A DNA stretch of 25,905 nucleotides from an uncultured Collinsella sp. (GTDB taxonomy: Bacteria; Actinomycetota; Coriobacteriia; Coriobacteriales; Coriobacteriaceae), in the NCBI GenBank assembly GCA_900544385.1, contig UQVD01000017.1, positions 1-25,905 of the forward strand, in the 5' to 3' direction. Below are positions 17,978-24,397 of this stretch, piece by piece. Under the pieces are notes generated by a model. It was not told where the DNA came from. It worked only from the letters and a program-made list of their open reading frames with translations, and ran no database searches. Every line of letters starts with the position of its first letter. Position 1 is the first letter of the stretch. The translations under genes and the position numbers were made by a program.

Positions 17978-17997
17978 TAGGTGAGAGAGGTGAGCGC

Positions 17998-18462
17998 ATG
18001 GCGGATAACGAAGCGCTGTTTACGCCTGAGCTGGTGTTTTTTGATTGGGAGTGCGCAACGCCGGATGAGGTGTTTGCGCGGCTCGAGGGCGAGCTTGCAC
18101 TACGTGGCTACATTGCCGACGGTTGGCTCGACGCCGTTCGCACGCGCGAGGATGCCTATCCCACGGGTCTAGCCATGCCGGCGGCAAACATTGCCATTCC
18201 GCATACCGATCCGGGATTTGTGGCCAAGCCCTATATCGCGGTGGTGAAGCCCGCCGCGCCCGTGACATTTAACGCTATGGCTGGCATGGGCGCTCCGGTG
18301 CCGGCGCAGATCGTCATCAATCTGGGCATCGCCGAGCCGGGCGGCCAGGTCGAGGCCCTGCAGGCGCTCATGAACATCTTTATGGACGCCGATGCCGCAG
18401 CCGACGTGCTCGGCCAGACCACGTCCCAGGGTATGGTCGACGCCATCCGCCGTCACTTCTAA
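17998..18462 (+). CDS. Orphan PTS EIIA component, fructose/mannitol/galactitol type
   Basis: Cytosolic phosphocarrier accepting phosphate from HPr. The 154 residues match PTS EIIA type 2: LFTPELVFFDWECATPDEVF at the N-terminus, REDAYPTGLAMPAANIAIPH, then TDP with active-site His69 in the IPHTD motif. The C-terminal half shows VTFNAMAGMG and LQALMNIFMD. ATG at 17998 with GAGAGAGGTG upstream. No EIIB or EIIC accompanies it; it sits alone between two REP-like elements. Galactitol EIIA is my best match. It is a different EIIA family from the one expected by the PTS at 5235-7346, so it probably serves a transporter elsewhere or a regulatory role. Confidence 0.88.
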   Translation: MADNEALFTPELVFFDWECATPDEVFARLEGELALRGYIADGWLDAVRTREDAYPTGLAMPAANIAIPHTDPGFVAKPYIAVVKPAAPVTFNAMAGMGAPVPAQIVINLGIAEPGGQVEALQALMNIFMDADAAADVLGQTTSQGMVDAIRRHF

Positions 18463-18474
18463 GGTGGGGCTGAG

Positions 18475-18588
18475 TCGGCACTTGGGGACGTTCCTTTTCT
18501 GCCGGCAGTAAGGGACGGTCCCCAAGTGCCGGCATATAAAGAACGTCCCCAAGTGCCACATCTGTCCCCTTTGCACCAAAATGGTGCA
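18475..18588. repeat. Cluster of three REP-like GGGGAC units plus a small palindrome
   Basis: CGGCACTTGGGGACGTTCC (from 18476) is followed by the inverted GGACGGTCCCCAAGTGCCGG (ending 18532) and again by GAACGTCCCCAAGTGCC (18541-18557). A fourth partial motif (TGTCCCC) and the dyad TGCACCA-AAA-TGGTGCA (18572-18588) follow. The cluster fills most of the gap between the EIIA and foldase genes. The arrangement can fold as alternative hairpins. Confidence 0.75.
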
Positions 18589-18679
18589 GATTAACCTGCC
18601 CCCAATGCACCAAGCGTGCCGCGGGGGCCGCGTTGTGACACAATGGCGTTTGTTCGATTCGTTATGCGAAAGGCCAACT

Positions 18680-19900
18680 ATGGCAAATAAGAAAAAGAAC
18701 CCTGCGCCCGAGCCGACGCCCGAGCAGCAGGCTCGCGCTGCCTCCAGCTCTCGCAAGAAGCAGCGCAAGACGTACGTGTCTAAGACCGTCAAGATCGTCC
18801 TGGTGGTCATCGGCGTGCTGGCGATGCTGCTTTCCGTCTCGGCGATGGCGTGCTCCGGCCTTATGTCGCAGGCCGAGGACGCCTCGGGCTACAAGCTGAC
18901 CGGCGGTGTTGCTGCAACTATCAACGGCACCAACCTCACCGAGGACACCGTGACCAAGCAGATCATGAGCATGCGCACGTCCTACGGCTACACCAAGGAT
19001 AAGGATTGGGCGCAGTATCTGGTTGACAACGACCTCACGCCCAAGAAGTACCGCAAGCAACTCATCGACTCCTACACGCAGCAGATTCTGCTTCAACAGG
19101 CACAGAAGGAGAACGGCGTGACGGTGTCTGACGAGGAGGTCGAGAAGGCTTGGAAGGACGCGTGCAAGAGCGCGGGCGGCGCCAAGGCCTTTAAGAAGAC
19201 CCTCAAGACCTACGGCTATACCGAGGACACCTACAAGGACTCACTCAAGGAGAGTCTGGCGCAGCAGAAACTCAAGGATGCCGTCGCGCCCACGAGCAAG
19301 CCCAAGGACAGCGAGATTGTCGATTACATCAACGAAAACCTGTCCAGCTACAACGACGCCCGCCGCTCGTCGAACATCCTGATCAAGGTTGATTCTGACG
19401 CTTCCGACGAGGACAAGGCTGCCGCCAAGGCCAAGGCGCAGGAGTGCCTGGACAAGATCAACTCCGGTGAGCTGAGCTTTGAGGACGCCGTTGAGCAGTA
19501 CTCCGAGGACACCGGTTCCAAGGAGAAGAAGGGCGATGTGGGCTGGGATAAGCTCACCACTTTCGTCGACAGCTACCAGACGGCGCTCGAGGGACTCAAC
19601 AAGGGCGACGTGAGCGAAGTCGTCGAGTCGACCTATGGCTACCACATCATCAAGTGCACCGACTACTTCCATGTCGATAATCAGGTTGATGACATCAACC
19701 AGGTGCCCAAGGACATCAAAAAGTACGTCTCCAACGTGGTGAAGACGCAAGCGGCCAGCACCGCGTACAGCGAGTGGCTGGAGCAGTACAAGAAGGATGC
19801 CGACATCACCGTCAACCCCATGCCCAAGGACGTACCCTATAACGTGAGTCTGAAGGGCGTCACCAAGAGTTCGACCGACGATTCGTCGAAGACTGAGTAA
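18680..19900 (+). CDS. Membrane-anchored SurA/PPIC-type peptidyl-prolyl isomerase
   Basis: Predicted extracytoplasmic foldase of the SurA/PrsA type. The 406 residues begin with a lysine-rich cytoplasmic stretch (1-39), then a hydrophobic segment (about 40-58, KIVLVVIGVLAMLLSVSAMA) ending at Cys58, a SurA N-terminal-like region (GGVAATINGTNLTEDTVTKQ, about 70-200) and a PPIC rotamase domain at about 228-328 (SSNILIKVDSD ... STYGYHIIKCTDY). Cys58 sits in SAMAC, a poor lipobox, so signal anchor or lipoprotein are both open. The C-terminal tail is polar and Ser/Thr-rich. ATG at 18680 with GAAAGG upstream; an in-frame ATG at 18581 lies in the repeat cluster and is rejected. Likely partner substrates are exported proteins such as sortase clients. 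Confidence 0.9.
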   Translation: MANKKKNPAPEPTPEQQARAASSSRKKQRKTYVSKTVKIVLVVIGVLAMLLSVSAMACSGLMSQAEDASGYKLTGGVAATINGTNLTEDTVTKQIMSMRTSYGYTKDKDWAQYLVDNDLTPKKYRKQLIDSYTQQILLQQAQKENGVTVSDEEVEKAWKDACKSAGGAKAFKKTLKTYGYTEDTYKDSLKESLAQQKLKDAVAPTSKPKDSEIVDYINENLSSYNDARRSSNILIKVDSDASDEDKAAAKAKAQECLDKINSGELSFEDAVEQYSEDTGSKEKKGDVGWDKLTTFVDSYQTALEGLNKGDVSEVVESTYGYHIIKCTDYFHVDNQVDDINQVPKDIKKYVSNVVKTQAASTAYSEWLEQYKKDADITVNPMPKDVPYNVSLKGVTKSSTDDSSKTE

Positions 19901-19954
19901 CCATGGGGCGGTGCTCGCGTGAGTGCCGCCCACGCTATTAGAGAGGATTTGCAG

Positions 19955-20398
19955 ATGACCAACGAAGAGCTGCAGAAAGAAATGATCGCGGCCATGAAGG
20001 CCAAGGACAAGGTTCGCCTGTCCATCATTCGCCAGGTCAAGGCCGAGGTGAAGAATATCGAGGTTAACGAGCGCCGCGATGTGACCGAGGAAGACGTCAA
20101 CAGCATGATCAAGCGTCTGATCAAGCAGACGAGCGAGACGCTGGAGATGTCCATCAAGGCCGGCACCGACCAGGAGCGTACCGACAACCTGACCGAGCAG
20201 GTCAAGATTCTGGAGAGCCTGCTGCCCGCGCAGGTTTCGGGCGAGGAGCTCGAGGCCCTGATCGAGCAGGTCATCGCCGAGCTGGGCGCTACTTCCAAGA
20301 AGCAGATGGGCCAGGTCATGGGAGCACTCGGCAAGGCCACCGGCGGCAACTTCGATAAGCCTGCCGCGGCAAAGATCGTCGGAGCAAAGCTGGCTTAA
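19955..20398 (+). CDS. GatB/YqeY domain protein
   Basis: Small soluble helical protein of 147 residues, full-length for the YqeY family, which shares a domain with the tail of the amidotransferase subunit GatB. Pattern seen: EMIAAMKAKDKVRLSIIRQV, IKRLIKQTSETLEMS, ESLLPAQVSGEELEALIEQ and KKQMGQVMGALGKATGG. It may bind RNA or act with tRNA amidotransferases, but its function is not established. Start chosen at 19955 with AGAGAGGA upstream; the longer frame from 19919 lacks a ribosome site. It is 54 bases after the foldase gene, across a GGGCGG/CCGCCC hairpin (19904-19932) without a T-run, so the two are probably co-transcribed. Confidence 0.9.
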   Translation: MTNEELQKEMIAAMKAKDKVRLSIIRQVKAEVKNIEVNERRDVTEEDVNSMIKRLIKQTSETLEMSIKAGTDQERTDNLTEQVKILESLLPAQVSGEELEALIEQVIAELGATSKKQMGQVMGALGKATGGNFDKPAAAKIVGAKLA

Positions 20399-20424
20399 GG
20401 GCCGAGCGGTACATAGTTGATGTT

Positions 20425-20459
20425 AAGGGGACGTGACCATTGCGGTCGCGCCCCTTTTT
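20425..20459 (+). terminator. Intrinsic terminator after the YqeY-like gene
   Basis: AAGGGG...GTGACC pairs with GGTCGC...CCCCTT around a short loop, followed by TTTTT. Confidence 0.85.
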
Positions 20460-20473
20460 GCTGGGCTGGGCAA

Positions 20474-20538
20474 TCATTGGGGACGGGCTTAAATGAGTGC
20501 CCAATGAGCGGGTACTCATTTAAGCCCGTCCCCAATGA
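20474..20538. repeat. REP-like element with perfect 25-bp arms
   Basis: TCATTGGGGACGGGCTTAAA (from 20474, continuing TGAGT) is the exact complement of 20514-20538. The loop of 15 bases repeats part of the arm (CCAATGAG). It is the longest and most symmetric GGGGAC element in the window, lying between the YqeY terminator and the ABC operon promoter. Confidence 0.8.
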
Positions 20539-20604
20539 GTGGGTTAAAGGTTGCGGGTTCTTTACGGGAATGTAGTGTGGGCTGCGGAAACGCGGTTCTT
20601 TCCG

Positions 20605-20610
20605 TACAAT
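20605..20610 (+). promoter_or_regulatory. Putative -10 box of the amino acid ABC operon
   Basis: TACAAT, 35 bases before the ATPase start, with CTGCGG at 17-bp spacing as a weak -35. Confidence 0.45.
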
Positions 20611-20645
20611 AGTTCAACTCGTGTAAACGCAGGGAAGGGACATTC

Positions 20646-21377
20646 ATGGCAGACATGATCGAGATCAAGCATCTCAACAAGTACTTTGGCGACCTGCATG
20701 TGCTCAAAGATATCAATCTCACCGTCAAGCGCGGCGAGAAGCTCGTAATGATCGGGCCTTCCGGTTCGGGTAAGTCGACGCTCATCCGTTGCGTCGATTA
20801 TCTGGAGGAGCCCACGTCGGGCGAGGTCGTCATCGACGGTACGCCGCTCACAAAAAAGAATCACCTGGAGATGGCTCGCAAGTATAGTTCCATGGTGTTT
20901 CAGCAGTTCAACCTGTATCCCAACATGACGGTGCTGGGCAACCTGACGCTCGCGCCCATCAAGCTGCAAAAGAAGAGCAAAGAGGAGGCGACCGAGATCG
21001 CCATCGCCGCGCTCAAGCGCGTCGGCATGGCGCATAAGGCCGGCGAGTATCCGCAGAATCTCTCGGGTGGTCAGCAGCAGCGCATCGCCATCGCCCGTGC
21101 CCTGTGCACCAAGCAGCCCATCATCCTGTTTGACGAGCCGACCTCGGCGCTCGACCCCGAGATGGTCCAGGAGGTTCTGGACGTTATGATTGAGCTTGCG
21201 CAGGAGGACATCACTATGATCTGCGTGACGCACGAGATGGGCTTTGCACGCCAGGTGGCCGACCGCGTCATCTTTATGGAGGACGGCCGCATCCTGGAGG
21301 AGGGCACGCCCGAGCACTTCTTTGATAACCCCGAGAACCCGCGCTGCCGCGAGTTCCTGTCCAAGATTCTGCACTAG
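20646..21377 (+). CDS. Polar amino acid ABC transporter ATPase
   Basis: Cytosolic nucleotide-binding subunit of a polar amino acid importer of the GlnQ/HisP type. The 243 residues show Walker A GPSGSGKST (37-45), the Q-loop MVFQQFNLYPNMTV, the signature LSGGQQQR (139-146), Walker B ILFDEPTSALDP (Asp163, Glu164) and the H-loop VTHEMGFA. The QFNLYPNMTV and HEMGFARQVADRVIFMEDG blocks are characteristic of the family. ATG at 20646 with AGGGAAGGGA upstream. First gene of a four-gene operon. Glutamine or glutamate is a reasonable substrate, but it cannot be read from this subunit. Confidence 0.95.
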   Translation: MADMIEIKHLNKYFGDLHVLKDINLTVKRGEKLVMIGPSGSGKSTLIRCVDYLEEPTSGEVVIDGTPLTKKNHLEMARKYSSMVFQQFNLYPNMTVLGNLTLAPIKLQKKSKEEATEIAIAALKRVGMAHKAGEYPQNLSGGQQQRIAIARALCTKQPIILFDEPTSALDPEMVQEVLDVMIELAQEDITMICVTHEMGFARQVADRVIFMEDGRILEEGTPEHFFDNPENPRCREFLSKILH

Positions 21378-21385
21378 GCGCGGTG

Positions 21386-22261
21386 ATGGACATGACGGAT
21401 ATGACGAGGGCGGCCGTGTCGCGCCGTCATTTTTTGCAGCTGGCTGGCGCCGGCATGCTTGCGCTGACGGGGACCGCGCTTACCGGTTGCGGCAACTCCA
21501 CCAGCGGCGAGGGCTCCGACAAGGGGTCTAAGCTTGCGGCTATCAAGTCGCGTGGCCATCTGAATGCCGGCGTTAAGAAGGACGTTCCCGGCTATGGATA
21601 TTACGACACTGCCAAGGGTCGCTTTGAGGGCATGGAAGTCGATTTGTGCTACCAGATCGCCGCTGCCGTCTTTGGCGTGAGCTACAAGGAGGCCCGTGCC
21701 CAGGAACTTGTCGAGTTTACCGACGTAACGCCCAAGACGCGCGGTCCGCTGATCGATAACGGCCAACTCGACGTGGTCGCGGCGACCTACACCATCACCG
21801 ACGAGCGCAAGAAGAGCTGGGATTTCTCGACGCCGTACCGCACCGACTACGTGGGACTCATGGTCAAGAAGCGCTCGGGTTTTACCTCGATTGAGGACCT
21901 GGACGGCAAGGTCATTGGCGTAAGCCAGGGTGCCACCACGCAGGGCCTGATCGAGCAGATGATCAAGGACAACGGCTTTAGCTGCAAGCCCGAGTTTAGG
22001 GCCTTTAGCGGCTACCCCATCATCAAGAGTTCGCTCGACGCCGGCAATATCGACGTCTTTGCCATGGACCGCTCCACGCTGGCCGGTTACATGAACGAGA
22101 CCGTTGAGCTGCTGCAGCCCGAGGTCAAGTTTGGCGAGCAGGGCTACGGCGTGGCGACCAAGAAGGGCTGCGACCTTTCGGCCGTGGTCGATCAGGTGAT
22201 TTGCGATCGCCTGGCCGACGGCTGGCTCGACCAAGAGGTCAAGACCTGGGGTCTTGTATAG
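21386..22261 (+). CDS. Amino acid ABC transporter substrate-binding lipoprotein with Tat-type signal
   Basis: Extracytoplasmic family 3 solute-binding protein, 291 residues. The N-terminus carries SRRHFLQLAGAGM, a twin-arginine motif (S-R-R-x-F-L), followed by a hydrophobic core and the lipobox LTGC (Cys35), so a Tat-exported lipoprotein is likely. The mature part has GHLNAGVKKDVPGYGYYD, GRFEGMEVDLCYQIAAAVFG, DNGQLDVVAATYTITDERKK with the family DVVAATYTIT motif, and SQGATTQGLI. Start codons crowd at GTG 21383 and ATG 21386, 21392, 21401; I chose 21386 but the ribosome site is weak, and translation may be coupled to the ATPase stop eight bases earlier. Confidence 0.92.
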   Translation: MDMTDMTRAAVSRRHFLQLAGAGMLALTGTALTGCGNSTSGEGSDKGSKLAAIKSRGHLNAGVKKDVPGYGYYDTAKGRFEGMEVDLCYQIAAAVFGVSYKEARAQELVEFTDVTPKTRGPLIDNGQLDVVAATYTITDERKKSWDFSTPYRTDYVGLMVKKRSGFTSIEDLDGKVIGVSQGATTQGLIEQMIKDNGFSCKPEFRAFSGYPIIKSSLDAGNIDVFAMDRSTLAGYMNETVELLQPEVKFGEQGYGVATKKGCDLSAVVDQVICDRLADGWLDQEVKTWGLV

Positions 22262-22286
22262 GCGCATCGTCCAAGGAAGGAATCAA

Positions 22287-23033
22287 ATGCTCGAAGGATT
22301 ATTTGACGCCGACCGTTGGTCGACGACATTTCAAAACATGGGGCCCTTCTGGGAGGGCTTTGGCGTGACGCTGCAGGTGGTCGTTGCCGGTCTGCTGCTG
22401 TCGCTGGTGCTGGGCACGCTGCTGGGCGTGTTCTCTACCACTCGTTCGCGCGTGCTGCGCGCCATAAGTCGCGTGTACGTGGAGTTTTACCAGAACACCC
22501 CGTTGCCCGTGCAGGTGCTCTTTATGTACATGGCCGGTCCGCAGTTTTTGCAGGCCATAACCGGTGCCGACCAGCCGGTGCGCATCGCGCCATTCGTGCT
22601 GGGCTTCTTGGGCGTGGGCCTGTATCACGCGGCCTACATTTCGGAGGTCATCCGCACTGGTATCGAGGCGGTTCCGCGCGGTCAGATGGAAGCGGCCCAG
22701 AGCCAGGGCTTCACCCGTGCGCAGGCGTACTGGTACATCGTGCTGCCCCAGACGTTCAAGATCATTTTGCCGCCGCTGTGTAACCAGGCGCTCAACCTGG
22801 TCAAGAACACGTCGGTGCTGGCGCTTGTCGCCGGTGGCGACCTTATGTACCGTTCCGACAACTTTGTGAGTCTGTACGGTTACCTGCAGGGATACATCGT
22901 CTGCTGCCTTATGTACTTCATCATCTGCTTTCCGCTCGCCATGCTGGTGCAGTGGCTCGAGCGCCGCTCCAAGGAGCGTCCGCGCGGCGTGAGCCTGGCC
23001 GAGCTGGGGCTCGACAACGTAGAGGAGGCCTAG
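22287..23033 (+). CDS. Amino acid ABC transporter permease 1
   Basis: Membrane subunit of the polar amino acid importer, 248 residues with about five hydrophobic segments. The EAA-type cytoplasmic loop that docks on the ATPase reads EAAQSQGFTRAQAYWYIVLP, with FYQNTPLPVQVLFMY and VKNTSVLALVAGGDLMYR as family features. ATG at 22287 with AAGGAAGGAA upstream; the frame from 22254 overlaps the binding-protein stop and lacks a ribosome site. Permease 2 starts three bases after the stop. Confidence 0.94.
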   Translation: MLEGLFDADRWSTTFQNMGPFWEGFGVTLQVVVAGLLLSLVLGTLLGVFSTTRSRVLRAISRVYVEFYQNTPLPVQVLFMYMAGPQFLQAITGADQPVRIAPFVLGFLGVGLYHAAYISEVIRTGIEAVPRGQMEAAQSQGFTRAQAYWYIVLPQTFKIILPPLCNQALNLVKNTSVLALVAGGDLMYRSDNFVSLYGYLQGYIVCCLMYFIICFPLAMLVQWLERRSKERPRGVSLAELGLDNVEEA

Positions 23034-23036
23034 CGC

Positions 23037-23675
23037 ATGGAAATCTTCAACGCGACTAACCTGCTCTACATTTGGGGCGGCTTTGTTAAGACGATCGAGA
23101 TCTCGGCGCTGTCGATCTTTTTCTCGCTCATCTTTGGCACGGTGCTGGCGCTTGTTAAAAGCTATGCGCCACGCCCGTTCCGTATTTTGGTGAGCGCCTA
23201 TATTGAGCTGTTCCGTTGCACACCGAACCTGCTGTGGATCCTGTTTATCTACTTTACGGTGCAGGGTTTGGACATTGTGATTTCGACCATCGCCTTTACG
23301 CTGTTTACCAGCGCTGTTATGGCCGAGATTGTGCGCGGCGGCCTCAACTCGATTCCGCGCGGCCAGTTTGAGGCGGCGCAGAGCCAGGGCTTCGGCTTCT
23401 TTGCCACCATGCGCTACATCATTTTGCCGCAGACGTTTAAGACGATCATTCCGGCGCTGTTTAGCCAGTGCACGACCGTCATTAAGGACAGCTCGTATCT
23501 TTCGGGTATTAACGTGGCCGAGCTCATGTACACGGCAAACGTCGTGATGGCCCACGCGATCGACCTGTCGCAGGTGCTTATGCTCTACGGCCTGGTGTTT
23601 GCGATGTACTTTGTGCTCAACTTTGGTATCTCGCTGCTGGTGAGGGCATATCAACGCCGTATCGTGGCAGCGTAG
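23037..23675 (+). CDS. Amino acid ABC transporter permease 2
   Basis: Second permease, 212 residues, paralogous to permease 1. It has LFRCTPNLLWILFIYF, the EAA loop EAAQSQGFGFFATMRYIILP and VIKDSSYLSGINVAELMY. Three bases separate it from permease 1, with AGAGGAGG at 23021-23028 as ribosome site. The two presumably form a heterodimeric channel. A small REP-like hairpin follows. Confidence 0.94.
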   Translation: MEIFNATNLLYIWGGFVKTIEISALSIFFSLIFGTVLALVKSYAPRPFRILVSAYIELFRCTPNLLWILFIYFTVQGLDIVISTIAFTLFTSAVMAEIVRGGLNSIPRGQFEAAQSQGFGFFATMRYIILPQTFKTIIPALFSQCTTVIKDSSYLSGINVAELMYTANVVMAHAIDLSQVLMLYGLVFAMYFVLNFGISLLVRAYQRRIVAA

Positions 23676-23678
23676 AAT

Positions 23679-23705
23679 GTGGCAAAGGGACAGCCCCTTT
23701 GTCAC
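23679..23705. repeat. Small GGGAC-containing hairpin before the kinase-like gene
   Basis: GTGGCAAAGGG and CCCTTTGTCAC pair with one G-T around ACAGC. It lies three bases after the permease stop and just ahead of the ribosome site of the next gene. No T-run, so read-through is likely. Same AAAGGGGAC theme as 24354. Confidence 0.6.
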
Positions 23706-23723
23706 ACAGAGAAAGGAATCGCG

Positions 23724-24347
23724 ATGAGCGATCTGGAGAACAAGAAGAGCCCCGTGGTCATTACCATCGCGCGCGACTTTGGCGCCGAGGGTCACGAGAT
23801 TGGCCGTATCCTTGCCAACGAACTAGGGATTCCGCTGTACGATAACGAGCTGCTGGTGCGCGCGTCGCTGCGTGCGGGCGAGCCGCTCGATAAGATGGCC
23901 GCCTACGACGAGCGTCTGGCCGTGGAGAACATGGCGTTTCTGCCCGACCGCTACGACGCCCGCTCGTACTCGGACAAGTTGTTCCAAAAGATGAGCCAGG
24001 TGATTTTGGACCTGGGCGAGACCGAGAGCTGCATTATCGAGGGTCGTCTGTCCGATTACCTGCTGCGCAACAACCCTAACCACATTGCCGTGCTGGTGAC
24101 CGCTCCCTTTGAGGACCGCGTCGAGATCGTGCGCAAAAAGCGTGGCCTTAACAAAAAGAAGGGCGCCAAGCTGGTCAAGCAGCAGCAGAAGGCGCGTGAG
24201 GCGTTCTACAAGCGCTACAGTGCCGGAAAGTGGAAGATGACGAGCGGTAAAGACATCGTCGTCAACCGCGCCAAGCTGGGCCGCGAGGGTTGCAAAGACG
24301 TTATTGCCGCCGCCTACCGCTACAAGGTGGCGCAGCTCGAAGGCTAA
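23724..24347 (+). CDS. Cytidylate kinase-like family protein
   Basis: Soluble P-loop-like kinase of the cytidylate kinase-like family (207 residues), whose substrate is generally unknown. It shows VITIARDFGAEGHEIGRILA at residues 11-30, LGIPLYDNELL, ESCIIEGRLSDYLLR (about 94-108), and a lid region RKKRGLNKKKGAKLVKQQQK rich in lysine and arginine. The usual GxGxxGK loop of true Cmk is replaced by FGAEGHEIG, as in this family. ATG at 23724 with GAAAGGA upstream; an in-frame ATG at 23679 lies in the hairpin and is rejected. It follows permease 2 by 48 bases and may be co-transcribed, but a transport role is unlikely. Confidence 0.88.
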   Translation: MSDLENKKSPVVITIARDFGAEGHEIGRILANELGIPLYDNELLVRASLRAGEPLDKMAAYDERLAVENMAFLPDRYDARSYSDKLFQKMSQVILDLGETESCIIEGRLSDYLLRNNPNHIAVLVTAPFEDRVEIVRKKRGLNKKKGAKLVKQQQKAREAFYKRYSAGKWKMTSGKDIVVNRAKLGREGCKDVIAAAYRYKVAQLEG

Positions 24348-24353
24348 CCGACC

Positions 24354-24395
24354 AAAACCACCACAAAGGGGACGGCACCTTTGTGGTGGTTTTTG
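24354..24395. terminator. Bidirectional terminator built on a GGGGAC element
   Basis: AAAACCACCACAAAGG (24354-24369) pairs perfectly with 24378-24393 around GGACGGCA; T-runs flank on both strands. It lies between the convergent kinase-like and luxR genes. The same GGGGAC motif suggests a REP-like element doubling as terminator. Confidence 0.9.
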
Positions 24396-24397
24396 TT

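Noticed and set aside
22299..23795. 498-residue minus-strand open frame opposite the two permeases
   Set aside because: It covers two well-formed permease genes and their gap; no motif, shadow only.
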